Source: CAZLRH01 sp964562015 | GTDB taxonomy: Bacteria > Verrucomicrobiota > Verrucomicrobiia > Opitutales > JABDGR01 | Length of the DNA: 64,000 nucleotides | Assembly (NCBI GenBank): GCA_964562015.1 | Contig: CAZLRH010000003.1 | Coordinates: 124,001-188,000 of the forward strand | Reading direction: 5' to 3' | Part shown: positions 1 through 11,982 of the stretch, in pieces | How the letters are laid out: every line of letters starts with the position of its first letter | Position numbering within the stretch: the stretch's first letter is position 1 | Position numbers and translations under genes: made by a program | Notes under the pieces: generated by a model | What the model saw: only the letters and a program-made list of their open reading frames with translations | Told to the model about the DNA's origin: nothing | The model's database searches: none

Positions 1-1689
1 TTCCGTGACGACCGGCACGAGCATGTGCGGGAGGTCGTTGAACACCTGCATCTCGACGATTTTCGGATCCACCATGATGAACCGCAAATCCTTCGGGCTC
101 ATCTTGAACAGCAGCGACGCAATGATGGCGTTGATGCACACCGTCTTGCCCGCGCCGGTGGACCCGGCAATGAGCGCGTGCGGCATCTTGGTCAAATCCG
201 CGACGATGGGTTTGCCCGTCACGTCCTTGCCCAGGACGACCGGAATGTCGGCGGTGGATTCCGCCCAGGCGCGCGACTCGATGATTTCCCGCAGACACAC
301 TGAGGCCGCCTGGCGGTTGGGCACTTCGATGCCGACGGTTCCCTTGCCCGGCACCGGCGCGATGATGCGCACGCCCTCGGCCTTTAGCGCCAGCGCGATA
401 TTTTTGTCGAGGTTGACGATTTTCTCGACGCGCACGCCCGGCGCGGGCGTCACTTCATAGCGCGTGATAACCGGTCCGGTGTGGATTTCCGTGGGCGTGA
501 CCTTGACGCCGAATTCCGCGAGCGTTTGCACCAGCAGCCCGGCGCGTTCCTGGTGAAATTCCGCCGAATCCGTCTGCCGGGCCTGCCCATGCGAAAGCAA
601 ATCCACCGTCGGGAAAATATAATCGCCCTTGCGGACCGGCGGCGCCGGGGCGAAGCGCTCGACTTTTTCCTCCTCGATGATTTTCAGGCCGGACACCAGC
701 GGCGCGATTTTTTCTTTTTCGGGTTTGGGCGCGGGCTTGGGCGGCGGCGTTGCGGCCACGGGTTTCACTTCTTCCGGTTCCTTTTCGCTCAACACGGCGT
801 CACCTTCGGCCAATTTGAACGTGCCGAGGCCGCGCCGCAGCGGGGCGACGGTGTCCGGCTTTTCCTCCATGAGCGGCTTCTTCGGCGCGGGCGGCGGAAA
901 GGGACCGCGGGTGGGCGCGGAAGGCGAAGCCGGCGAGGCAGGCTTGGGTGCGGCTTTTTCCTCCAGCACGGCGGCCTCCTTCGCCAGTTGCTTTTCCTCG
1001 AGGCGTTTTTTCTTCGCCTCGGCGCGGCGTTCGCGCCACATCCCGACGGCCTGTACCAGCCCCTCAAACACCTGCCCCGGGCTGTCGGTAAAAACAAAGA
1101 GCAGGCCCAGGGCATAAATGAGGCCGAGGATGATGCCGCTGCCGGCATTGCCGACGGGCCCCTGCATCAAATCATTGAACAATTTCCGGCCGAGCAGCCC
1201 GCCGTGTCCGTTGGGAAAAAACTGCGGATCGTAATCCACCTTGCCCAGCGTGCCGATCATCGCGGCCAGCCCGCAGAACGCGAGCAACGTGACCACCATC
1301 AGCAGAAATTTCCACGTATGCACGACGTGCGCGCGGTGAAAGAAAAACAAATAGCCGAGCCACAATAAATAGATCGGCGCCAAGAATAGCGCCGGCCAGC
1401 CGCCCAGCGAATACGACACCGCCGCGAGTGTCGCCCCGATTTTTCCCACCCAGTTGCTGGCCGGGGCCTCGGGCGGCTTGCCCGCGCTGTTGCCCAGCCA
1501 GCTCTCCAGAAAAACCGGCTGGTGCGGATTGTAGCTGGCGTAGGCGAGAATCGCGAGCACGCCGAGCGACACGCACACGAGGCCCCAGACCGGGCGGATG
1601 GGCGAGCGGCGCGGCGCAAACGCCGTCGCGGTCTTGGGCCGGGTCACCGGCGGCGTCTTGCCATTGCTTTTCTTTTTGCTGCCAAACAT
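1..1689 (-). CDS. ftsK: DNA translocase FtsK/SpoIIIE (C-terminus beyond window)
   Basis: I translated the minus strand directly. The frame opens at an ATG (1687-1689; MFGSKKKSNGK) and stays open to base 1, giving about 563 residues. The first 210 residues hold about four or five hydrophobic membrane segments. A long charged and Pro/Ala-rich linker follows, then the motor domain with Walker A AGSTGAGKTV (about residues 507-516; bases 142-170) and the following family segment MVDPKIVEMQVFNDLPHM. FtsK pumps DNA at the division septum to finish chromosome segregation. The Walker B region and the DNA-reading gamma domain should lie left of the window. Plus-strand open frames here are shadows. The gene stands alone, divergent from manA with 135 bp between them. 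Confidence 0.95.
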   Translation of the reverse strand, partial: MFGSKKKSNGKTPPVTRPKTATAFAPRRSPIRPVWGLVCVSLGVLAILAYASYNPHQPVFLESWLGNSAGKPPEAPASNWVGKIGATLAAVSYSLGGWPALFLAPIYLLWLGYLFFFHRAHVVHTWKFLLMVVTLLAFCGLAAMIGTLGKVDYDPQFFPNGHGGLLGRKLFNDLMQGPVGNAGSGIILGLIYALGLLFVFTDSPGQVFEGLVQAVGMWRERRAEAKKKRLEEKQLAKEAAVLEEKAAPKPASPASPSAPTRGPFPPPAPKKPLMEEKPDTVAPLRRGLGTFKLAEGDAVLSEKEPEEVKPVAATPPPKPAPKPEKEKIAPLVSGLKIIEEEKVERFAPAPPVRKGDYIFPTVDLLSHGQARQTDSAEFHQERAGLLVQTLAEFGVKVTPTEIHTGPVITRYEVTPAPGVRVEKIVNLDKNIALALKAEGVRIIAPVPGKGTVGIEVPNRQAASVCLREIIESRAWAESTADIPVVLGKDVTGKPIVADLTKMPHALIAGSTGAGKTVCINAIIASLLFKMSPKDLRFIMVDPKIVEMQVFNDLPHMLVPVVTE

Positions 1690-1824
1690 GGGTGAAAAAC
1701 GGGTTTTCCGCCGGCCCCAACGTGGTTCCGGCGGAAAAAGAAAAGATACTTCCTGCCTTCTGCGGAAACAAGCGCGGAATGCGGCGTTGACCCGTTTTCA
1801 CACTGTGATTACGCGAATAGGCGC

Positions 1825-2799
1825 ATGGCCGTCGTCTTTCCGCCCCCGCTGCTGCGTTTCGCGCCGCTCTACCAGGAACGCGTCTGGGGCGGGCGCGGCT
1901 TGGAGGAGATTTTGCACCGCGCCCTGCCGCCCAAAAAAATCTTCGGCGAGAGCTGGGAAATCGTGGACCGGCCTGAGGCGCAGTCGCTGGTCGAGGGCGG
2001 CCCGTGGTCTGGCCGCACGCTGCGGGATTTGCTGGAGCGGGATGCCTCGGTGGTCATGGGTCCGCACTGGGAACCTGCGCGGCACTTTCCGATTTTGGTC
2101 AAATGGCTCGACGCCCGTGACCGCATGTCGCTCCAGGTGCATCCGCCCGCCGCGGTGGCCGCTTCGTTGGGCGGCGAGCCGAAAACGGAGAATTGGTATA
2201 TCGCCGAGGCCGCTCCCGGCGCGGCCGTCTTGGCGGGCTTGCGACCGGGCGTCACCCGTGCGCAATTCGAGGCCGCGCTGCGCTCGCACCAACTCGAACC
2301 GCTCGTGCACCGGATTTTAGTGCACAAGGGTGACAGTATTTTTGTGCCCAGCGGGCGGCTTCACGCCATCGACGCCGGCAACGTCATCCTCGAGATCCAG
2401 CAAAATTCCGACACCACCTACCGCGTGTACGATTGGGGCCGCGTCGGGCTCGACGGCCAGCCGCGCCAGTTGCATATCGAACAATCCTTAAAATCCATCA
2501 ACTTTGCCGACGCGGAGCCCGCCCCGATCACACCCAGCCCGGAGGCCACCGTGTTGGCCGATTCTCCGTCCTTCCGCCTCCGGCGCGTCCCTTTGGCCAC
2601 GGGGCAGACTCTCGCCTTTGCGGCGGGCGGGCAGCCGCGCATTCTCTCGGTGGTCGAAGGCGCGCTCGCCACCGACGACCCCGTCCACCCGAAACTCGAG
2701 CGCGGCGCGAATGCCCTCATTCCCTTCGCTACGTCCGTCCGCTTGCGCGCCCAAGTTGCGAGCGTGGTTTTGGTGACGGAGAATTTTTCCGGTAGTTAA
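1825..2799 (+). CDS. manA: Mannose-6-phosphate isomerase, class I
   Basis: The product has 324 residues, the size of the short Bacillus-type ManA. It interconverts mannose 6-phosphate and fructose 6-phosphate in the cytoplasm, linking glycolysis to GDP-mannose supply. The zinc-site motifs are in order: QVHP (Q104, H106), KTENWY (E122) and GRLHAI (H180), followed by the family segment EIQQNSDTTYRVYDWGR. The C-terminal jelly-roll half is short and less conserved. The ATG at 1825 gives a natural N-terminus (RFAPLYQERVWGGR starts at residue 11). It is monocistronic, convergent with the two-component genes downstream. Confidence 0.93.
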   Translation: MAVVFPPPLLRFAPLYQERVWGGRGLEEILHRALPPKKIFGESWEIVDRPEAQSLVEGGPWSGRTLRDLLERDASVVMGPHWEPARHFPILVKWLDARDRMSLQVHPPAAVAASLGGEPKTENWYIAEAAPGAAVLAGLRPGVTRAQFEAALRSHQLEPLVHRILVHKGDSIFVPSGRLHAIDAGNVILEIQQNSDTTYRVYDWGRVGLDGQPRQLHIEQSLKSINFADAEPAPITPSPEATVLADSPSFRLRRVPLATGQTLAFAAGGQPRILSVVEGALATDDPVHPKLERGANALIPFATSVRLRAQVASVVLVTENFSGS

Positions 2800-2889
2800 G
2801 GAAAGCCACGCGACTGCTTGGTGAGGGGGCGGTGGAGCGCGAGAAAGCCAGTCAACGTTTAAGGATGGCTGATAGTGGTACGTTTTGTT

Positions 2890-2947
2890 TGGGGTAGGTA
2901 CGGCTTTCCACGCCGTCCGCGGACGCCTCGGAGAGGCGTCCCTACCC
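2890..2947. repeat. GC-rich hairpin repeat in intergenic gap
   Basis: A perfect 9-bp stem GGACGCCTC / GAGGCGTCC (2921-2929 and 2933-2941, 3-nt loop) sits inside an outer pair GGTAGG (2893-2898) and CCTACC (2941-2946). It lies between convergent manA and the hybrid kinase gene. There is no T-run, so it is not a standard terminator. It resembles the GGTAGGGCGCG palindromes at 31.5 and 35.7 kb. The rest of 2800-2969 shows nothing else. Confidence 0.6.
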
Positions 2948-2969
2948 ATGAACCTGCACTAGATTATCT

Positions 2970-5578
<2,609 letters not shown>

Positions 5579-5582
<4 letters not shown>

Positions 5583-7612
5583 GCGGTTGGGCGCGGCGGG
5601 TTAAGGGGCAACTCCAAAATAAAAGTGGCGCCTTGGTTCTGGCCGTCGCTGTGGGCGGTTAAGGTTCCCCCCAGATCCTGCGCCGCCAAAGCCCCGCTGT
5701 GCAGGCCATAGCCATGTCCGGTCTTGCGCGTGGTGAAACCGTGCGCAAAAATTTGCTGCAAATTCGCCGCCGGGATGCCAATGCCGTTGTCGATGACCGC
5801 AATCTGGACGCGGCCGTCACCCTGGGTGACGCGGATTTTCATTTGCTTGTCTTTGCGGCCCGATTCATCACACGCGTATTTTGCGTTACGCATGAGATTG
5901 ACCAGGATTTGGAGCAATTTGTGCTTTTCCACGGTAATGGTGGGGTGGGCTTGGTAATCGCGCACGAGTTCGACATCGTGACGCACAAAGGCCCCGGCAT
6001 TCATGCGCAGGGCGTCTTCCACGAGGTCCACCACCGGCTGCGTCTCGGCCACGCCGTAGACCTTCGAGTAATCCTGCTGCATGGCTACAATTTCCTTAAT
6101 GTGCTCAATGTTTTTGCGCAAAGATTCGAGCTCCTTGAGTATTACTTGGTGCTCCCCCGCCAGATGATCGGCCAGCGTATGGAGATAAGCGGGTATTTGC
6201 CGGCCTTGGGAATCGTTGATTAAGAAGCTCGCGAAATCGGCTTCATGCGCGCGAAGCAAACTATTGACTTTGACCAGGTTGGACAGCTTGGAGTGGTTTA
6301 CCTTGTTCGCCACCAACAAAGCCGAAACATTCACGCTATTGAGCACGTTGCCGACATTGTGCAACACGCTGGTGGCGACCTCGGCCATGCCCGCTTGCCG
6401 GGAGGCCCCCAATAATTCTTTATGCAACCTTTCCAGTTTCGCATCCGCCTGCTTGCGGCGGGAAATATCCTCAGCGACATAGATGAGATCCGTGATCGTA
6501 CCGCCTTCACGTAACGCTGACGCAGACAAAGCCATGGGAATGATATTCCCCTCTTTGGTCCGGTAATCCACTTCGATGTCGCTAACAGCACCCGTCAGCG
6601 CGAGTTGATCCATGAGAGACGCCGCCTGGTCCGCAATTTTGCCCAGGAGACAACTCAAAGGCCGGCCAATGAGCTCATTGGCTGAGTAACCAAGCAAGCG
6701 TAAGGCGGATTGGTTAGCCAAGCGAATACGACCATCCGCCTCCGTTACAATCAAAGTGCTGCCCATCGCCTTCAAGATACTATCCACATAGTCTTTCGAA
6801 ACCATCGTGGAACGCAGCTCCACGGTCATGCGATTAAAGGTTTGCGCCAGCAGGCCAAACTCATCGCGTGAGTGCAAATCGATCACTGTGCTGAGCCTCC
6901 CCTGGCCAATTTCGAGGGCGGCCTTTGATAGCAAGCTAATGGGGCGCGTCAACGAACGGGTGGTAAACCAGGCCAGAACGACGCTGACGCCAAGTATGAT
7001 CAAGAAGGATTCGATGAGGATCCGATTGGCACGGTTGGTCGAATCTTCGACAGAGTGAATTTCTTTAACCAACTCCTGTTTCCCACTTTCCATATAGTTT
7101 TGCACCATGGTGCGCAGTTCGTCGTAAGTCGCCAATAAGACGCGCGGCGCCAATTCCACAGGGGAAGCGCGAGAGGCCTGCCCAATTTGTTCCTTCAGAT
7201 GCAAGAATTTCACCTTCATCTCCTCGAGCGCAATTAACCCCTGCAGGGCATCTTTGATTTCGTATTCCTCGCCATCGGCTTTGGCCAGATCCACGCTTTT
7301 AAGGGCGGCTTGGCGAAGATTTAGAAAACTGTGCTCAAATTCCGACAAAGTGCGGTTGATCGCACCATCGATGCGTGATTTTTCGGTGGCCTCTTCGTAT
7401 TGTCCCGAAAGGCGTTCTTCCAAGTACAGGCGGAGGTCGGTCAAAGCGTCTTGCATGGCATCCGCCGCGGTGTGTTTTTCAATCGAAGCATGACTAATCT
7501 GCGCTACGTCCAAGCGAATGTCCCAGTTAATTTTCGCGGCAATGAGGGCGGTGATGGCGGCCAACGCCGCCAAACTGGCAAATGACAACTGTAATTTGAG
7601 CCGGATAGACAT
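5579..7612 (-). CDS. Membrane sensor histidine kinase (4HB-like sensor, HAMP, PAS, kinase)
   Basis: 677 residues. One membrane segment lies at about 8-27 and another at 198-217, enclosing a helical periplasmic sensor region like those of chemoreceptors. A HAMP linker follows (218-270), then PAS (275-388), a coiled coil, and a dimerisation helix whose likely phospho-acceptor is His418 in SVLHNVGNVLNS, a non-classical His box seen in a subgroup of kinases. The C-terminal HATPase has an N-box (QILVNLMRNAKYA), DNGIGIP and a glycine lid (TGHGYGLHSG). It overlaps the hybrid kinase gene by 4 bp and is probably the membrane input of that phosphorelay. Confidence 0.9.
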
Positions 7613-8015
7613 GGAGATGAGGTCAAAGGATTGCGAAAGGGAAAAACTCGGGTAATTAAATCTCCCGCGTCACTGGCCCAATAACGTGGGCGCGCTTGGA
7701 TTTGCCTTTGGTCCTGCGGGAACTCTCCTGCCGAGTTGCCGGAGTTCCACGCTCGCGATCCCGACACCGACAAGGAAGAGCGTTTCACCGGCCACGCGCC
7801 CAAAGGAGAGAAATCGCCCGGGATTTTTCATGGGGAAAACATAGGCACCGAGTGTGCGATTTTGCGGCAAATGCCGTAAAATACGTATTTTAGCCCTTTC
7901 CGATATTATCGATATGGGGCATTACCCTGCCGAAAACTAGAAGTGACCTCAGGAAGTGCGCGCCAGGCGGAGCTGCTGCGCCGCAAAACCATGCCTATTT
8001 GGCCGCGCCCCAAAT
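7613..8015. promoter_or_regulatory. Upstream region of the kinase operon with two palindromes
   Basis: This 403-bp gap has no convincing gene. It contains a perfect 16-bp palindrome TAAAATACGTATTTTA (7877-7892). Ten bases on, at 7901-7911, is CGATATTATCG, a 5-bp inverted repeat around one T. Both lie in an AT-rich patch about 265-300 bp upstream of the membrane kinase start. They are candidate operator or promoter elements. Whether the Hpt gene upstream is transcribed through this region is unknown. Confidence 0.4.
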
Positions 8016-8495
8016 TTACGCGGCCAACCGTGCGGTCAACTCTTGCTGTAGCCGGCTGAGCAAGTGGACTAGCTCCTCGCACCGCTGCCTCCAGGATTCA
8101 GCCCCCGCGGCCCCATCGTGGTATTCGATTTGCTCACCCAGCTCTTGCAGGGTCGGAAGGCCCAGCATGCCGAGTGAACCCCGCGTTGTGTGCGCGATAC
8201 TCCGCACCGTGGCCAAGTCGCCATCATCCACCGCCTGCCGCAATCGGGGCAGGCTCGACGCCACCAGATCCAAGCAAAGGTGAAACACCTGCCGCTGCGT
8301 ATCTGGGTCGTCGCCAATGAATTCGACGATGTTTTCTGTCTGCATGAGCATTTCCGCACCGTCTTTCCGGGCCATGGGCCCGGCTTGGCCTGGCACTGGC
8401 CTTGGCGTTGGCGGCAAATCTTTTGCAGTGTCCATAGATGTCGTAATATTGATCTGAGATCCACCGCTAAGCAGTTGCTTATCTTTTCTGCCCAC
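8016..8495 (-). CDS. Histidine phosphotransfer (Hpt) protein
   Basis: Up to 159 residues from a GTG at 8495. An internal ATG at 8435 (MDTAKDLPPTP) is an equally good start and would remove 20 residues. The conserved part is a four-helix Hpt domain (about 60-155) with the phosphorylatable His in IAHTTRGSLGMLGL, which fits the Hpt pattern AHxxKG...G with Arg for Lys. Such proteins shuttle phosphate from a hybrid kinase receiver to a final response regulator. It is encoded just upstream of, and on the same strand as, a kinase and a three-receiver hybrid kinase, so a local His-Asp-His-Asp relay is likely. No DNA-binding regulator is adjacent. Confidence 0.85.
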   Translation of the reverse strand: MGRKDKQLLSGGSQINITTSMDTAKDLPPTPRPVPGQAGPMARKDGAEMLMQTENIVEFIGDDPDTQRQVFHLCLDLVASSLPRLRQAVDDGDLATVRSIAHTTRGSLGMLGLPTLQELGEQIEYHDGAAGAESWRQRCEELVHLLSRLQQELTARLAA

Positions 8496-8663
8496 AGCCT
8501 ACTGGAAAACAGGGTTCCGCGCCATCAGGTGAACCCAGTAGTTCGCCGGATTTATTCGAGTACGGTTGGCCCCGCCGCGATTGGGTTGGAACCGCGGAAA
8601 ACTACATTCGGATAGTTGGGTGCGAATTTTGCCGGACAACCAGCGCCGGAATCCCCGTCCCGG

Positions 8664-10841
8664 CTAATTTGGCTTCAATGGATCCGGCTTCACCCGGGCC
8701 GCGACATACGGTGGCACCGGCTCCAATTCGACCGGCGGGCCAAAGAGCGCCGCCTCCAAATCCCGGAACGAAAGTCGCCAGATGAGAAGCGAGTAACCGA
8801 CGGTGGCATCGGGCTCGCGGTGGTGCCGCAGCCAGGCGCAGAGGCGGGAAAAACGCAGGTAATCGAAACCGTGATAAAGGTTGTCATAAAACCCCGGCGG
8901 ATGCGCCGCCAGCAAGGCGGCCCGTTTCGCGGGGTCGGAGGCGGTCGCGTCGAACTCCTGCAATAACCTCAGCGCGAGTTGATAATCCTTTTCGTAGAGC
9001 TCATTCCAGGGCCCATTCGTCGGCACATAGAGGCTTTCCAGGAGCGTGGCGCTGATGACGTAAATGCCGGGAGTCAGGGGAAAGATGTCCTTGGTCCGCC
9101 AATCAAAAAATCCCGGCAGGCGGCGGACTTGGAGTTTATAATACTCAGGGCTGCCGGTGCCAAAGTAGGCCAGAAAAACCGGCGAATGGCCGCCGGGATT
9201 GTTGTCCTCGAGCCAGTACCGGAGGTCGCGCAACCCCGTGCCCCAATCCAGCGAACTGTCCACGAGGTGCTTGTAGCCTTGGGTGGGACCGCCCACCAAC
9301 GGATTGAAATAAGCTAAGTAATAGGGATAAATAGTGAACGAATCGCCCACGCGCCAGAGGAGCAGCAGCGCAATGACCACCCGGGCCCAGAAGACCCGGG
9401 CCGCCCACACCAGGGACGCCGCACCGCCCGCGAGGACGAAAAGCGCCGGGTAAATGGGCAAAATGTGCCGATGCCCGATGTTGATGTCTTGCGCCATGGC
9501 AATCGCGATATAAACCGCCGCGAGCACCGCGAACGGTACGATCCCGTAGGCGGCCGGGGTGAAGGCCGCTGCTTCCAGTCCGGCGTTGGCCGGGTTGGCC
9601 CGGCGCAGTTTATTTCGCCAGTGCCACCAGCCCGCCAGCCCGCCGCCCAGTAGGAGCAGAAACGCCGGCGAAGTTTTGGCCCAGATGGAATACAGGAAGA
9701 AGGTGCGCCAGCCGCCGACCCGCCATTCGCCATTCATGAAGCCCATGCGTTCATCGTTCGATTGCAGGAGCATTTCAATGCCCTTCAAATAACCTTCCGG
9801 CAGAAAATGCATCTCGCGGCTCCACGACAAGAGGTTGAGCGAAAGGGGACTGAGGGGATCGCTGTAGGGAATATTTTGGAAAACGAGGCTCGGGTTGCCG
9901 GGGTCGGGGCTGGCGGCGTAGCGAAAATCGTAATGCGCCCAGAGGGCGCACCAGCCCGTGAATCCGTGCAGGACGATGAAGCCCAGGAATATTCCGAACT
10001 GCGTTGACCGCTTGCGAATCACTTTCTCCCGGAATAAAGTCCAGTGCAGCGGACGGCGGGAGGCCAGTTTGACGGCGATCAAAATCACTGTGATCGGAAA
10101 AATGACCAGTGCCGTGGGCTTGGCCAGCACCAGCATCGACGTGAAAAGCAGGCTGCCGGCCAGCCTTTTCCAAGTCACTTGATGCAACAGCAGCCAGACA
10201 AACCAGGTCGTGCCAAACAGGCTCAGGCACGTGGACATTTCCGTCGAAACGATGCCGCCATACGCCAGCATGTTTTCACTAAAAGTGAAAATGAGAAGCG
10301 ACAGGAAGGCGCCCAGCAGGCCAAAGACTTTTCGCGTGCTGATGAAAACCAGCAGCCCCAGGGCCATGCCGAGCAACACCTGCATAATGCGGCCCTGCAA
10401 CAACAAGCCGCGGGCCCGGTTTTCACCGTGGAAAAAGAACTCATACCCGAGGACATACGGTTCCGCCGCTTTCCAACTGGTATCATCGGTCGTCGGAAAC
10501 CGTGGCATTGAGATCAAGTAGGGCAGGGTGGCCCAGCGCTTGACGAAGTCGCCATTGGCTCCTTCCATGCGAAAATCGTGGTTCAGCCATATATTGTAGC
10601 CGACCGCCAATTCTTCACCTTCATCAAAAGACACGCCGCGCGAAGCAGAGGAGGACAGCGCGATTCCGGCATAGATGAGCAAAAGCAACGCCACGGCGCA
10701 GCCGATCATTCGCGTCGAGAAGGTCCGGGCCTTCCATGGCCCCAAAACCTGGTGCAGCGGAGGAAAGGTGGTTGAATGCACCACCACCGACGGTGTCGGA
10801 GCGAGTGGTGGGGTCGTAGTCTCTGGAGTGGGTGAGGGCAT
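8664..10841 (-). CDS. GT-C family membrane glycosyltransferase (PMT/ArnT-like)
   Basis: 725 residues. A Pro/Thr-rich cytoplasmic N-terminus of about 42 residues precedes the first membrane helix (about 45-62). The first extracytoplasmic loop carries the acidic motif SFDEGEEL, the catalytic signature of lipid-phosphate-sugar-dependent GT-C enzymes. About ten more hydrophobic segments follow, with the family-like INIGHRHILPIYP, then a soluble periplasmic C-terminal region (about 520-725). It probably transfers a sugar from a polyprenyl-phosphate carrier to a protein or glycolipid outside the membrane; the acceptor cannot be told. The gene is monocistronic, divergent from the fur-suf locus. Confidence 0.75.
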   Translation of the reverse strand: MPSPTPETTTPPLAPTPSVVVHSTTFPPLHQVLGPWKARTFSTRMIGCAVALLLLIYAGIALSSSASRGVSFDEGEELAVGYNIWLNHDFRMEGANGDFVKRWATLPYLISMPRFPTTDDTSWKAAEPYVLGYEFFFHGENRARGLLLQGRIMQVLLGMALGLLVFISTRKVFGLLGAFLSLLIFTFSENMLAYGGIVSTEMSTCLSLFGTTWFVWLLLHQVTWKRLAGSLLFTSMLVLAKPTALVIFPITVILIAVKLASRRPLHWTLFREKVIRKRSTQFGIFLGFIVLHGFTGWCALWAHYDFRYAASPDPGNPSLVFQNIPYSDPLSPLSLNLLSWSREMHFLPEGYLKGIEMLLQSNDERMGFMNGEWRVGGWRTFFLYSIWAKTSPAFLLLLGGGLAGWWHWRNKLRRANPANAGLEAAAFTPAAYGIVPFAVLAAVYIAIAMAQDINIGHRHILPIYPALFVLAGGAASLVWAARVFWARVVIALLLLWRVGDSFTIYPYYLAYFNPLVGGPTQGYKHLVDSSLDWGTGLRDLRYWLEDNNPGGHSPVFLAYFGTGSPEYYKLQVRRLPGFFDWRTKDIFPLTPGIYVISATLLESLYVPTNGPWNELYEKDYQLALRLLQEFDATASDPAKRAALLAAHPPGFYDNLYHGFDYLRFSRLCAWLRHHREPDATVGYSLLIWRLSFRDLEAALFGPPVELEPVPPYVAARVKPDPLKPN

Positions 10842-11376
10842 CTCCGGATCAAGGGTAATTCCCCAAGGATGCTGCCGTTGGAGGCGTTGTAAAAAAGGAA
10901 GCGTAATCGCAAGAAATTAGGCGTTACTTTTTTCTATCAGTGGGAGTGTGATGGCGTCGCTTGACCACCATCCCTGCACCCTCGAACCAGGCAGCGACCA
11001 TCCGCGCCCTCGTATCGCTTAAGTCAATAGCAGCAAGCAAGATGCGTTTCTGGTGAACGCCTGGCAAGGGGGTGCTTTGATACCTCCAAAAAGCGGCAGA
11101 CTCCAGTGTGAGGCTGGATTTTTGACGTCGTTAGCTTTCCGGCGGCATGGCAGAGCGGCCATGGTCCAAAAGTAACCACTTTTAAAATAGTTTCAACTTT
11201 TTTTTGAACCCTCGCCCCCGAACCGTAAACAATGGCCGGCCTCTTCTTTTAAATGAAAATAAATCTCAATAGCATTGATTTTCGGAATCATTCCAATTAA
11301 GTTAGGGCAAAATATCTCCTCTCTGGCCGGCCATGCCGCCCAGCCGTCGGCCTTTCCTTGCAAATACCCCAACCCC
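10842..11376. promoter_or_regulatory. Divergent intergenic region with candidate Fur-type operator
   Basis: No gene is supportable in these 535 bp. About 100 bp before the fur-like start lies an AT-rich stretch with a perfect inverted repeat TCAAT-AGC-ATTGA (11266-11278), flanked by GAAAAT (11255-11260) and ATTTTC (11278-11283). Fur-family operators are AT-rich dyads of this size, so autoregulation of the fur-suf operon is plausible. It is a visual match only and not a canonical Fur box. The first 300 bp hold nothing recognisable. Confidence 0.35.
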
Positions 11377-11835
11377 ATGAAACTCCCACCCACTGCCCGC
11401 CAGACCTTGGATGAGGCGCTCACCCGCACCAAGCTTCGGTCCACCAAACAGCGCGAACATGTCTTCGCCGTGCTGTTGGACAAACGCGATCACCCCAGCG
11501 CCGACGAGGTTTACGCCCGGGCGCGGGAATCGATGCCCACCATTTCCCTCGCCACCGTCTACAACTGCCTCGAAACCCTCGTTTCCTGCGGCTTGGTGCG
11601 CCAAGTCAACATCGACCGCGAGCCCTCGCGCTATTGCCCGAACCTCCATGAACACGCCCACTTTCACGACCGCCGCACCGGCCGCGTGTACGACATCGAG
11701 GTCCCGGCCGACTTCACCGCCACCCTCAAGCGCGTCCTGCCGCAAGGCTACCAGATTGACCATGTGGACCTCGCCTTCCACGGGTTCGGGCCGGTCAAGA
11801 AAAGTCAGAACGCAGAAGGCAAAAGGCAGAATTAA
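11377..11835 (+). CDS. Fur-family transcriptional regulator lacking the CxxC zinc sites
   Basis: 152 residues from the ATG at 11377 (MKLPPTARQTLDEAL); an upstream in-frame start at 11275 adds a non-homologous leader. The winged helix (about 10-85) contains the Fur recognition region SADEVYARARESMPTISLATVYNCLETL. The dimerisation half holds a His cluster (H91, H93, H95, H97 in LHEHAHFHDRRTGRVYDIE) but no CxxC pair, so the structural zinc site of Fur/PerR is absent, as in Irr and Mur types. It stands immediately before sufCBDT and probably tunes Fe-S assembly to iron or oxidative stress. The last dozen codons (KKSQNAEGKRQN) are encoded by an intergenic repeat unit. Confidence 0.88.
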   Translation: MKLPPTARQTLDEALTRTKLRSTKQREHVFAVLLDKRDHPSADEVYARARESMPTISLATVYNCLETLVSCGLVRQVNIDREPSRYCPNLHEHAHFHDRRTGRVYDIEVPADFTATLKRVLPQGYQIDHVDLAFHGFGPVKKSQNAEGKRQN

Positions 11836-11975
11836 AAGACCACCCAAACCGCGACTCGCCCACACCGGGCTGGCTGCCGTTCACTTATCCACCCATCCAC
11901 TCCACCACTTCTTAGCCCCACCGACCCGCACTGTTTGTTATTCTGACTTCTGCCTTTTGCATTCTACCTTCTCCC
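11801..11975. repeat. Inverted pair of GCAGAAGGCAAAAGGCAGAA-type repeats
   Basis: The left arm (11801-11834) runs over the end of the fur-like gene. The right arm (11937-11975) has the same modules on the other strand (TTCTGACTTC, TGCCTTTTGC, ATTCTACCTTC) and ends just before sufC. Units are spaced about 8-10 bp. A related copy lies at 59163-59190. The element sits between two probably co-transcribed genes. Confidence 0.6.
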
Positions 11976-11982
11976 TTTCTCC

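Noticed and set aside
7670..7870. 66-codon open frame in the kinase upstream region
   Set aside because: No family features or ribosome binding site; probably chance.
11193..11483. 96-codon minus-strand frame upstream of the fur-like gene
   Set aside because: It overlaps the fur-like coding region antisense and has no motif.
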